From Bombella saccharophila (GTDB lineage Bacteria; Pseudomonadota; Alphaproteobacteria; Acetobacterales; Acetobacteraceae), in contig NZ_JANIDW010000002.1 of the NCBI RefSeq assembly GCF_026385475.1, forward strand, positions 186,001 to 250,000: a stretch of DNA of 64,000 bases. Reading direction: 5' to 3'. The notes beneath the pieces are model-generated. The model saw nothing but the letters and a program-made list of their open reading frames with translations. It searched no databases and had not been told where the DNA came from. Positions 26,687 through 34,616 of the stretch are shown in pieces (position 1 is the stretch's first letter; every line of letters starts with the position of its first letter). The position numbers and the translations under genes are program-made.

Positions 26687-27291
26687 TGCGGGGTGATGAT
26701 GGTCTCGGTGCTATCGCCATTTGCTTGGATGAGGCGTGTACGTTCTAGCACGTTATTGCGCCCCTCTAGTTGGACGCGTTGGATAATCTGCGCAACCTCT
26801 GATGTGCGGGGGGTGAGGAGGAGCGTCCAATGTCCCATATCGCCTTGTGCGCTGAGATTATAGTAGGTTTGTAACAAAGTTACGTCACCTTGGAGGGGGC
26901 CGCGGATTGTTGCTGCCATAATTTGCATAGTTGGGTTTATGTGCAGGGGGATGCTCCGCATAGGGTTTTGCCCATGTTGGAGCTGCACCATATCGCCTTC
27001 CAAAATAAAGTGATCTTGCACAGGGGTGAGGGTGTATTTCTCTATATGGTCAGGGGGTACGAAGCGGAGCAGCCCTTCGCTATGGAGGGGTTGCTTTAAC
27101 GCATGGAGCTGGCGTGTTTCACGAAAGTGATTATCCCGTTGGGAGACCAGCCCAATATGGTGAATGATCTCTACGGCTAGGGCCTCATTAGATGTGGAGG
27201 AGGCTATGGGGGCGTGGTCTTGCCTGTAGAGGGGCTGGGCTAGAGCAGGGCTGAAGGTAAGGCAGCAGAGAAGAAGAGAGAGATATTTCAT
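26683..27291 (-). CDS. LolA-like periplasmic carrier (ApeL-like)
   Basis: The 202-residue protein has an N-terminal signal peptide MKYLSLLLCCLTFSPALAQP with cleavage after ALA. The mature part is beta-rich with LolA-type features: LHSEGLLRFVPPDHIEKYTL, FILEGDMVQL and later TLLLTPRTSEVAQII. LolA-like proteins of aryl-polyene clusters are thought to carry the lipid to the outer membrane. An upstream frame extends to 27561 but overlaps the acyltransferase gene; ATG 27291, five bases before that gene's stop codon is passed, is the reasonable start. Confidence 0.8.
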   Translation of the reverse strand: MKYLSLLLCCLTFSPALAQPLYRQDHAPIASSTSNEALAVEIIHHIGLVSQRDNHFRETRQLHALKQPLHSEGLLRFVPPDHIEKYTLTPVQDHFILEGDMVQLQHGQNPMRSIPLHINPTMQIMAATIRGPLQGDVTLLQTYYNLSAQGDMGHWTLLLTPRTSEVAQIIQRVQLEGRNNVLERTRLIQANGDSTETIITPQ

Positions 27292-27295
27292 AAGG

Positions 27296-28195
27296 TCAGA
27301 GACCTTCTTCCCAGAAGTCGAAAAAATTGAACCAAGCATAAGGGTTTTGCTCACATAAATCTTCCATCCAGCGGGCATAGGCGAGGATGTGCGGATGTAA
27401 AGTGGACTGTGTTTCCCCTTGTGAGAGAGTATCAGTAAGGCGGCGGCATGCAATATGGTAAGAGCCATTTTTCTGCCGAATGGCCGAGACAAGCACAACC
27501 GGGGCGCCTGTACGGGCAGCAAGTTGATGCGGCCCTGCGGGAAGGCGGGCGGTTTGCCCAAGAAATGTCACAGGGACAGAGCGGCTATCATCATGAGCGC
27601 GGTCGGCTAATATGCCCACTACCTCCCCTTGTTTAAGGGCGTTGAAGGTTGTGAGCATACTATCTGCATGGCCAAGCTCAATGAGGTCGGCTTGAAAGGT
27701 CGGGGCAAGGGTTTCAATCAAACGTGAGGTTTCCCCTAGGAACCGTCGATACATCAACATGCGAAAGCGGACAGGGGCATCTATGCCGAAATAACGGAGG
27801 ACATCAAAAGAGCCAATATGTGCCCCCATGATGATGCAGCCTTTTTGTTGTTTTAGGGCGTCTAAGAGGTAGTCGCGCCCATGGATATGGATTTTATGGG
27901 GTGGGAAACGTCCACTGAGAAGATAAATGCGGTCTAAAATATTGGTGCTGTAAGCATAAATATGTGCAAGGACCATACCATAATGGGGCTGTTGACCTCG
28001 CCCAACATTATGGAGATGAGTAAGATAGCGCCATGAGGCACGGCGCACCGAAGGATAAAAGGTGGCGTAATAAAGGGTTGCAGGCCAGCGGAATAACGCT
28101 GTGATGTGGTACCCCAAATGCAGTGCAACCCAAATGAGCAGCCGGCCGATTACTAGATTACCCTTTTCTGGGCGGAGCCATGTGTTGGCGCTCAT
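27296..28195 (-). CDS. LpxL/HtrB-type acyltransferase of the polyene locus
   Basis: The 299-residue protein has a hydrophobic N-terminus (about 14-48) that may anchor it, and the acyltransferase HX4D motif His126-Asp131 in GAHIGSFD, followed by RFRMLMYRR and GEVVGILADR (substrate-binding blocks). It resembles the lysophospholipid/lipid A acyltransferase family members encoded in aryl-polyene and xanthomonadin clusters, which are thought to attach the polyene acyl chain to a lipid anchor. The start overlaps the AMP-ligase stop by 4 bp. Confidence 0.82.
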   Translation of the reverse strand: MSANTWLRPEKGNLVIGRLLIWVALHLGYHITALFRWPATLYYATFYPSVRRASWRYLTHLHNVGRGQQPHYGMVLAHIYAYSTNILDRIYLLSGRFPPHKIHIHGRDYLLDALKQQKGCIIMGAHIGSFDVLRYFGIDAPVRFRMLMYRRFLGETSRLIETLAPTFQADLIELGHADSMLTTFNALKQGEVVGILADRAHDDSRSVPVTFLGQTARLPAGPHQLAARTGAPVVLVSAIRQKNGSYHIACRRLTDTLSQGETQSTLHPHILAYARWMEDLCEQNPYAWFNFFDFWEEGL

Positions 28196-29841
28196 AAGGA
28201 TGGGCCTTTAGCCGTACCACGGAGGATGGTGCTTGTGGTGGTATGGCCGTCATGATGATGCAAACTAAAGCGGATCCGGCCATCGCCTAAAGCACTGGAG
28301 AGAAGATGGAGTGGTTCCTCCGGGCGGACAATAGAGAGAAATTTTACATTTTCGATAAAATGGGGTTTGAGCTTTAAGCGTGTAAAGACTTCCTCCAGCA
28401 GGACAATGCCTGGCACAGTAGGATTCTGGGGAAAATGGCCAGGGAGGGCAGGGTGTGTAGCTGGGATGGAAAAAGGTGGATAGGAGCGTTTTTCAGCATA
28501 ATCGCGGATGAGGCTCTCCCAAGCGTGCCGTGTAAGTTTGCCAATGGCATTGCGTGGTAAATGCGGCAGGCGGACAAGCCGGCGTGGCATAAAGGCGGGG
28601 TCAATATAATGGCGCAGGGCCCGCATAAGAGCAGTAGTATCGTCTATTGAGCTGACAATAAAGGCTTGCAAGCGCGTGGGTTCTGGCTTGTCGTTTTGGA
28701 GCTCTGCTTCACTAAAGAGGGGGGCGAAGCAGCCATCTAAGACCCCGTCTAGTTGGAGGAGTGCTTTGTTAAGGGCTCCATAAGAGGTGCGTTTTCCCGC
28801 GATTTTGAGGAGGTCCCCTTTGCGGCTCATGAGCGTGAAATGGCGTGGCCCTTTTTGGGTGATAATGTCATTAAGGGGGTGAGGTGTTGCATAGGGAGCG
28901 GTGCAGATATAGGCCTCTGCATCTGTTGAGGTTGGGTCTGCAGTTAGGGTTACCCCGTCGTAAAGTTGCCATGGGTCGGGGTTTATTGTGCGGCGGCTAG
29001 CAATGGAGCCTGTCTCGGTAGAGCCATAAATCTCCATCACTGGGGCGTGGAAAAGGGTTTCTGCCTCAAGAGCGAGGTCATGGGGCAGGGGAGCAGAGGC
29101 GGAGATAATGCGCCTTACTTCTGGCAGGGCGATACGTGCTGTGGTGAGGGAGCGTAGATGCACTGGCGTTGTGATGAGTGTATGTTCTGTGGGTATGTGA
29201 GCGGCTAGTTTTTCGACATCGCGGGGGAAGAAGGAAGGGCCGCTTGCTGTGGCTGTGTGGGTATGGAGGCTTTGGAGGATGAGTGTCTCAAACCCGTACA
29301 TATGGTAGGGCGGTACCGTACCTAGCATAGTCGTAGTGGTGGGATGATGTGGGGCGAGGAGGGGTAGGGCTGCGTGACTGCGAGCGACAAGCTCCCCCCA
29401 ATATTTAACATGCATTTTAGCTTGGCCCGTACTGCCTGAGGTAAAGACGTAGGCCGCTTTATAGTCCACAGCAAGGTGGGGATTATCTGATTGTGTTGCC
29501 TTGAGTGTGGCCAGAGGTGGGAGGGACAGATTCACCAGCTCTTCTGGCAACGCTGTAGGGCTGCTGCAAAGGGCGTTATGTTCCTTTTGTAAGGTCAGTA
29601 ATTGCGAAGCTGCGTGATTGCTGGAGAGTATGCAATATTGTCCCTTTAGCAGGCTTGTTAAAAAGACGATGGTAAAGTGTAGAGGGTCGGTATGGAGGTT
29701 GATAATGGGGCGTTCTGGCCAATGATCAGCCAAGGCCCATGCGAAGGAGAGAAGTTGCTCACCGCTAATAGGCCCGGCCATCGTGTAAAAAATAGGGCGT
29801 GCTGGTGCGGTGATGAGGGATAGATCAAAAGAGGCATGCAT
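28192..29841 (-). CDS. Fused AMP-ligase (acyl-activating) and FabZ/ApeI-like dehydratase
   Basis: The protein has 549 residues. Residues 1 to about 445 form an acyl-adenylating enzyme: P-loop FTSGSTGQAKMHVKYW (133-148), MEIYGSTETGSIASR, and a C-terminal hinge with PRNAIGKLTRH. Residues 457-549 are a hotdog domain with HPALPGHFPQNPTVPG, the FabZ/ApeI active-site stretch (His463). The first half would activate an aromatic acid (such as 3- or 4-hydroxybenzoate) and load it on the ACP; the second half would dehydrate 3-hydroxyacyl-ACP intermediates with the ApeP-like protein. In Escherichia coli these functions are separate genes (apeH, apeI). The frame is continuous across the junction. Confidence 0.85.
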   Translation of the reverse strand: MHASFDLSLITAPARPIFYTMAGPISGEQLLSFAWALADHWPERPIINLHTDPLHFTIVFLTSLLKGQYCILSSNHAASQLLTLQKEHNALCSSPTALPEELVNLSLPPLATLKATQSDNPHLAVDYKAAYVFTSGSTGQAKMHVKYWGELVARSHAALPLLAPHHPTTTTMLGTVPPYHMYGFETLILQSLHTHTATASGPSFFPRDVEKLAAHIPTEHTLITTPVHLRSLTTARIALPEVRRIISASAPLPHDLALEAETLFHAPVMEIYGSTETGSIASRRTINPDPWQLYDGVTLTADPTSTDAEAYICTAPYATPHPLNDIITQKGPRHFTLMSRKGDLLKIAGKRTSYGALNKALLQLDGVLDGCFAPLFSEAELQNDKPEPTRLQAFIVSSIDDTTALMRALRHYIDPAFMPRRLVRLPHLPRNAIGKLTRHAWESLIRDYAEKRSYPPFSIPATHPALPGHFPQNPTVPGIVLLEEVFTRLKLKPHFIENVKFLSIVRPEEPLHLLSSALGDGRIRFSLHHHDGHTTTSTILRGTAKGPSL

Positions 29842-29858
29842 GGATGAGGCAAATCGCG

Positions 29859-30155
29859 TTACGATGGACGATGAGCCTCAATATAATGTGCAAGGGAGCG
29901 TAATGAGTGGAATATCTCACGATTGTTATCATCATGTGATTCCAGCTTGATGCCGTACTGTGTGTTGACCATCAGAGCAATTTCAAGCACATCGATGGAA
30001 TCGAGCCCCAACCCTTCCCCAAAAAGGGGCGTCTCTGGGTCGATGTCGTGGGGGTCCATATCAAGCTGCACGGCGTCCACAAGATGTGTTGCAACCTCGT
30101 GCTCAAAGGGGGTTTGTTCATGCAAAGGGGCAGTGGCTGTCACTGAAAGAGGCAT
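29859..30155 (-). CDS. Acyl carrier protein of the polyene locus
   Basis: A small acidic protein (98 residues from ATG 30155) with the phosphopantetheine site Ser53 in GEGLGLDSIDVLEIA. The DSxD form and the helix following it match the ACPs of aryl-polyene clusters. It carries the growing chain. The start is uncertain: upstream frame extends to 30194, and the conserved fold begins only near residue 18, so internal GTG or TTG starts are possible. It is the first gene of the minus-strand operon, almost touching the divergent membrane-protein gene. Known clusters encode two ACPs; only one is seen here. Confidence 0.85.
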   Translation of the reverse strand: MPLSVTATAPLHEQTPFEHEVATHLVDAVQLDMDPHDIDPETPLFGEGLGLDSIDVLEIALMVNTQYGIKLESHDDNNREIFHSLRSLAHYIEAHRPS

Positions 30156-30163
30156 CCATTTAT

Positions 30164-30832
30164 ATGAAGGGCAAAAGCTGTGACCTCTTAACACCGGGTG
30201 TAGCAGGCAGCAAGAGCCGTAGGGCTTGGCTTTGGCGGATTGTCATATTTGCTAGTGGTGTAGGAGTGGTGAATCTGACAATCGGAGGGCCTCAGTGGCA
30301 GGCAGTATGTGTCGGGTTGGGTATGATGATGCAGCTTGTGATGTTGCTGCCATACCGGGTGTGTTGGGGTTATGGATTATTATTGTTTATAGGGGTAGCC
30401 GGTGGGTTATGGCCGGGCTTTGTGCGGCTGGGGGACCAGCTCTTACTTTATGCGCTGGCTTTGCTGGGGCCGTTTATGATGTTTGTACGCTCCTTACGGC
30501 GGGGGCAGACGGCGTTTATCACACAATTAGCTGAGGCAGTACACGGGCCTTTGCGCCAGGATATACGGCGTTACACGATCATCCTAACATGGGTGTGGAG
30601 CGGCTTTTTTATGATCGCCTTGGGGGCCCCGGTTATTTTGTGGCTCTATGCGCCACAGCAAGGATGGTGGCATATCCCCATACGCGGCGGTACGTTGGGC
30701 GTGGCATTGCTTTTATTTTGTGGTGAGATGCCTCTGCGGCGGGTGATTATCCGTCACTATCAACATGCCACATTAAAGCAAAATATTATGGCAAGCCGTG
30801 TTGTTTTTATGAGAAAGAACTCTCTATTCTGA
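30164..30832 (+). CDS. Polytopic membrane protein, COG4648-like (ApeG-like)
   Basis: The 222-residue protein has about six hydrophobic segments (from WLWRIVIFASGVGVV to GTLGVALLLFCGE), a conserved-looking central loop RSLRRGQTAFITQLAEAVHG and RYTIILTWVWSGFF, and a basic C-terminus. This pattern fits the membrane protein of unknown function found in aryl-polyene clusters. AAAGAGG lies about ten bases before ATG 30164. It begins 8 bp from the divergent ACP start, so the promoters for both directions must lie within the opposing N-terminal regions. Family assignment is by pattern and context. Confidence 0.65.
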   Translation: MKGKSCDLLTPGVAGSKSRRAWLWRIVIFASGVGVVNLTIGGPQWQAVCVGLGMMMQLVMLLPYRVCWGYGLLLFIGVAGGLWPGFVRLGDQLLLYALALLGPFMMFVRSLRRGQTAFITQLAEAVHGPLRQDIRRYTIILTWVWSGFFMIALGAPVILWLYAPQQGWWHIPIRGGTLGVALLLFCGEMPLRRVIIRHYQHATLKQNIMASRVVFMRKNSLF

Positions 30833-30872
30833 TAGGTCTTAAATAGTTCACTCATATGTGATGAAATAGGCC

Positions 30873-31604
30873 ATGTCTGATAGTACATTTTCTTCACAAC
30901 GCTCATCGTCTTTTGTGCCTGGGGACATGCGGGAGGGCATTATGGCGCGTGGTTTATTTGATGACGTGGCAATATATTATGATCGGATAAATAGCTTATT
31001 TTCTCTAGGGACGGGTCGTTGGTATCGTCGTCGTATGCTCAGGCGTGCGGGGTTGCAGCCGGGGCAAACTGTTTTGGATGTGGCTATTGGCACAGGCCTC
31101 ATCGCGCGGGAGGAGGTAGCTATTATAGGGGCGGAGCATGTTATAGGGGTGGATGTAAGTTGGGGTATGCTCCAGCAATGCCAACGCGCTTTGCCTATTT
31201 CGCTTGTGCAGGGGGATGTGATGTCCCTTCCTTTTGGCGATGAGAGTATTGACTTCCTTAGTCTAGGTTATGCGTTGCGTTTGATGGAAGATTTGACTCA
31301 AACCTTCGCTGCTTGCCGCCGTGTGTTAAAACCGGGCGGGCGGATTTTGGTCCTGGAGATTGGGCGGGCGGAGAGCCGTCTATTGCATAAATTATTGCAT
31401 ATTTATCTAGGACGGGTTGTTCCATTTTTATCGGGGCAAGCGGCGTATCGGGCGAGTCGCGGCCTGATGAATTATTATTGGGATACGCTAGAGAGCTGTG
31501 TATTTCGCCACGATGTGATCGCAGCGATGGAGCGTGCGGGGTTTCATAATATACGGTGCGAGGTCTCTTGTGGTGTGTTTCACGCATATATGGGGTGTGT
31601 GTAA
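30873..31604 (+). CDS. UbiE/COQ5-family methyltransferase, copy 1
   Basis: The 243-residue SAM-dependent methyltransferase has YYDRINSLFSLGTGRWYRR at residues 35-53, the diagnostic UbiE start; SAM motif I VLDVAIGTGLIARE (68-81); and the later LKPGGRILVLEIGRA. UbiE enzymes C-methylate quinone rings. Copy 2 lies 46 bp downstream with strong similarity throughout. A chorismatase follows, so this pair may act on a hydroxybenzoate-derived product (polyene head group) or serve ubiquinone synthesis. In the post-motif region this copy reads LSLGYALRLMED where copy 2 keeps the commoner ALRHV, hinting that copy 1 has diverged. Confidence 0.82.
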   Translation: MSDSTFSSQRSSSFVPGDMREGIMARGLFDDVAIYYDRINSLFSLGTGRWYRRRMLRRAGLQPGQTVLDVAIGTGLIAREEVAIIGAEHVIGVDVSWGMLQQCQRALPISLVQGDVMSLPFGDESIDFLSLGYALRLMEDLTQTFAACRRVLKPGGRILVLEIGRAESRLLHKLLHIYLGRVVPFLSGQAAYRASRGLMNYYWDTLESCVFRHDVIAAMERAGFHNIRCEVSCGVFHAYMGCV

Positions 31605-31650
31605 GAGGGATAGTAGATGCATTTATTGTCGGATGTGCTAAGGAGGCGGC

Positions 31651-32385
31651 ATGTCTAATTCTCCTAAATCTCCTCATCCTGTTTTATCGCGCTTTTATAC
31701 ACATCGTGAAGAACGCGAAGAATTCGTTAGTGGTTTGTTTGATGAAACAGCCAGCCATTATGACCGTATCAACGCTTTGTTTTCGTTAGGGACGGGTGGT
31801 CGTTATCGCCGGCAAATGTTGCACAAGGCGGGGTTAAGGGCAGGCCAAAATGTTTTAGATGTCGCGGTGGGGACGGGCCTTGTTGCGCGCGAGGCAATGG
31901 CCATTGTGGGCGCAGAAAAGGTGACCGGGCTGGATATGAGCTTTGGGATGCTCCAGCAATGCCGTCATTCTTTACCTATTTCTCTTGTGCAAGGGAATGC
32001 GATGTCATTGCCTTTTGCTGATGGGAGTATCGATTTCCTCAGCATGGGCTATGCGTTGCGGCATGTAGCGGATTTACAGCAAACGTTTGCCTCTTACCAT
32101 CGTGTGTTGAAGCCTGGCGGTCGTGTTTTGATTTTGGAGATCAGCCGGGCAGAGCATAAAATCGTTCAAAAGCTTTTGCAGTTTTATTTAGGGCGTGTTG
32201 TGCCGTTTCTCTCTGGTGTGGCGGCCTCGCGGGCTAGTCGTCGTTTGATGGATTATTATTGGGATACGATAGATCATTGTGTGTCTTATCAGGAGATTAT
32301 GGCCGCGATGGAAGCTGCGGGGTTTCAGGATGTGCGCTGTGATGTCGCGTTGGGGATTTTCCGTGCTTATATGGGGCGCGTCTAA
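31651..32385 (+). CDS. UbiE/COQ5-family methyltransferase, copy 2
   Basis: The 244-residue paralogue of the preceding gene has HYDRINALFSLGTGGRYRR, motif I VLDVAVGTGLVARE (68-81) and GYALRHVADLQQTF, closer to standard UbiE than copy 1. The start has a strong RBS (AAGGAGG). It ends 3 bp before the chorismatase GTG start, so the two are probably translated together. Whether this copy is the housekeeping ubiquinone enzyme or a pathway-specific methyltransferase cannot be decided; a search for another ubiE elsewhere in the genome would help. Confidence 0.82.
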   Translation: MSNSPKSPHPVLSRFYTHREEREEFVSGLFDETASHYDRINALFSLGTGGRYRRQMLHKAGLRAGQNVLDVAVGTGLVAREAMAIVGAEKVTGLDMSFGMLQQCRHSLPISLVQGNAMSLPFADGSIDFLSMGYALRHVADLQQTFASYHRVLKPGGRVLILEISRAEHKIVQKLLQFYLGRVVPFLSGVAASRASRRLMDYYWDTIDHCVSYQEIMAAMEAAGFQDVRCDVALGIFRAYMGRV

Positions 32386-32388
32386 GCT

Positions 32389-33414
32389 GTGACATCGTCT
32401 TTTAAGCGGCGGGTATTGGTGCCCCATTATGCGAGGGGTACGCCTGTTGAGACAGCGCATAACCCTCTGGCTTGCGTGCGTTATGGGGGCGATGAAGCTG
32501 GGGTAGAGGTCGCACAGGGATGTGTTTTTATGACCCTTCCCGGCCCTTCGCCTGTTCTTTATGAAACATGGCATCCTATGCAGATAGGAGAACAACAGGC
32601 TGAGGGCGCAGCGTCTATTATACCGCGTATGGTCGGTAAGGAATCTGGCATAGGTTGGAGCTGCGAAGGTGATGTGTTGTTTGCAGCTTTTTGGGTGCAA
32701 GACCAGCCAGAATTATGCGATGCAGTACAAACACATTATGAGCGTTTGATCACATTAAGCCGGCAGAAGGGCTTCCCCCATATTTATCGGATGTGGAATT
32801 ATTTAGGGGCGATCAATCAGGATAATGAGTATGGGGAGGAGCGCTATCGCGATTTCTGCCGCGGGCGAGCGCAGGCATTCGATGCGCTGGGGGTAGAGCT
32901 TACGGCCCTACCTGCTGCGACAGGGATTGGGTTGCCCGCGGGAGGAGTGGCTGTTTATCTTATTGCTCATCGTGTCATGCAGGGCGTGAATGTAGAAAAC
33001 CCATCTCAGTTGCCTGCTTATCATTATCCACCACGTTATGGGCGGCGGTCCCCGTCTTTTGCACGGGCTACAGTGATGGAGGGTGAGAGCCAGACAGTCC
33101 TTTACCTTTCTGGCACGGCTAGTATTCGTGGGCATGAATCGGTTGGTCATACGCTTGATGAGCAACTTGCCATTACAATTGAGACAATCCATAGCCTGCG
33201 TGCGGCAGCAGAGAAACGCTTTCCGTGTCTTCAGGCTGGTCGGTTTGAGAGCATGAAGCTCTATGTGCGTCATCCTAAGGATGTGTCTGTTGTGCAAGCG
33301 GCAATAGAGCGTGCTTTTCCGTGTCCTGCTGGTCAAGCCCCGCTCTTGGTGGCAGATATTTGCCGAGCGGAGCTGTTGGTAGAGGTAGAGGGTATTCTCT
33401 TAGCGCGTCATTAG
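32389..33414 (+). CDS. Chorismatase (XanB2/FkbO/Hyg5-like), hydroxybenzoate-forming
   Basis: The 341-residue protein resembles the chorismatase family: GIGWSCEGDVLFAAFW, the central IYRMWNYLGAINQDNEYGEERYRDFCRGRAQAF (shown by its core RMWNYLGAINQ), LPAATGIGLPAGG and LYLSGTASIRGHESVGH, a Rid/YjgF-like tandem fold. Family members turn chorismate into pyruvate plus a dihydroxycyclohexadiene carboxylate, 3-hydroxybenzoate or, for XanB2, both 3- and 4-hydroxybenzoate, the precursors of xanthomonadin and ubiquinone. Which product is made here is not readable. The start is GTG 32389, coupled to the methyltransferase. The 3' end overlaps the convergent DyP gene by 15 bp. Confidence 0.82.
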   Translation: MTSSFKRRVLVPHYARGTPVETAHNPLACVRYGGDEAGVEVAQGCVFMTLPGPSPVLYETWHPMQIGEQQAEGAASIIPRMVGKESGIGWSCEGDVLFAAFWVQDQPELCDAVQTHYERLITLSRQKGFPHIYRMWNYLGAINQDNEYGEERYRDFCRGRAQAFDALGVELTALPAATGIGLPAGGVAVYLIAHRVMQGVNVENPSQLPAYHYPPRYGRRSPSFARATVMEGESQTVLYLSGTASIRGHESVGHTLDEQLAITIETIHSLRAAAEKRFPCLQAGRFESMKLYVRHPKDVSVVQAAIERAFPCPAGQAPLLVADICRAELLVEVEGILLARH

Positions 33415-34605
33415 CAGGTCCTCACCGAGATAATGACCTTTACGATAGCCGGGGCAGGCAAACAGACCGCTGCCAATATGGGTTGTGTATTGGTTCATCA
33501 TATCGAACTTTGCCATACGCTCAAAAATGCGGGTGAAGGCTTTGCGTGGGTCTTGCTGATAGGCAAGGAACATCAAGCCAGTATCAAACTCATTGCCCTG
33601 TCGCCACGGGGGCCAACGCTCTGCGATGTAGCTTAGGCCATTATCGTAGGAGTAAGCGCGCCTTAAAAACTCGGCTCCGCCATTCTCTTCTGGGGCGGCA
33701 AGGCGTGCATGGGAAGCCTCCGCCGTGATGGGATTACCGTATTTATCGGTTTGCTTGAGGGTGAGGGGCTCAAACTCATGATGCCCCCCAATAGGGGCCC
33801 CGCTGCGTTTTTGCCGCCCCATTGTTTCCTCTTGGAAGCTGGTTTTCGTGCGGTCCCAATGCTCTAGGGCAATGCGGATAATCCGGGCAACGAGATAGGT
33901 CCCACCCGTCATCCATGCTTTATCATCATCTGCGGCCCAGAGGACGCGCTTAGCAACAGCAGGGTCGGCAATATTGGGCTGCATGGTCCCATCTTTAAAG
34001 CCCATAAGATTGCGGCCCGTTTGGTGCGGCCCAAAATCAGGGAGGAAGCCCGTTTGTGCCCAACGTGGTGTGGCGATGCCATCAGCAAGGCGGGTGAGGA
34101 TGCGGATGGCATGAAAAGCCGTTTGCGGATTATCGGCACAGCTTTGGATGCACAAATCGCCCCCCGTATGGGCGGGGACAAGCTGGTCCCCTGTAAAGCG
34201 GGGGAGGTCGGCTAAGGGGGCGGGCCGTTGGGCAGCGAGGCCGAACCTATCTTTCCCCTCTTTGGTAAAAAGGGTGGGGCCAAAGCCAAAGGTCAGCGTT
34301 AAGGCCTGATGAGGCAGGCCGTATGTTTCATCAGAATCAACAAGGTCGGGGATGGGCTTCTCTGCCATAAGAGCCGCTGCGGCGTCCGTCCATCGTTGCA
34401 TAAGCTGGGCAACATCATGGCGGTTCTCGGTCGTGATATCCAGCGTGAGGAAATAGAGAAAAGGCAGTTGTGGCAGGGTAATACCTGGTTGATGGAGGAA
34501 CTCTGCGGGGGATGTCGCCCAAGCATGGCGCGGGGCGAGGCAGCCCAGCCCAGCCATACTAAGAGCAGTGCCTAGAGCTTTACGGCGTGTGAGGAGATGA
34601 GCCAT
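33400..34605 (-). CDS. Tat-exported DyP-type heme peroxidase (EfeB-like)
   Basis: The 401-residue protein has a twin-arginine signal near its start (LTRRKALGTALSMAGLG, cleavage near AWA-TS). The DyP signature GxxDG is present as GFKDG (202-206), followed by EEETMGRQKR-like context and the heme-pocket region GGTYLVARIIRIALEHWDR. It is a periplasmic peroxidase acting on dyes, phenols or porphyrins; EfeB relatives take part in iron uptake, but efeU and efeO are not here. ATG 34605 is preferred over GTG 34614 (AAGGGTG upstream). It is 11 bp downstream of the NHL-type protein gene on the same strand. Confidence 0.88.
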   Translation of the reverse strand: MAHLLTRRKALGTALSMAGLGCLAPRHAWATSPAEFLHQPGITLPQLPFLYFLTLDITTENRHDVAQLMQRWTDAAAALMAEKPIPDLVDSDETYGLPHQALTLTFGFGPTLFTKEGKDRFGLAAQRPAPLADLPRFTGDQLVPAHTGGDLCIQSCADNPQTAFHAIRILTRLADGIATPRWAQTGFLPDFGPHQTGRNLMGFKDGTMQPNIADPAVAKRVLWAADDDKAWMTGGTYLVARIIRIALEHWDRTKTSFQEETMGRQKRSGAPIGGHHEFEPLTLKQTDKYGNPITAEASHARLAAPEENGGAEFLRRAYSYDNGLSYIAERWPPWRQGNEFDTGLMFLAYQQDPRKAFTRIFERMAKFDMMNQYTTHIGSGLFACPGYRKGHYLGEDLLMTR

Positions 34606-34616
34606 GGCTTTCACCC

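Noticed and set aside
27292-27561. Longer start for the LolA-like protein at 27561
   Set aside because: The extra 90 residues overlap the acyltransferase gene, lack a signal peptide, and hide the clear signal sequence that starts at 27291.
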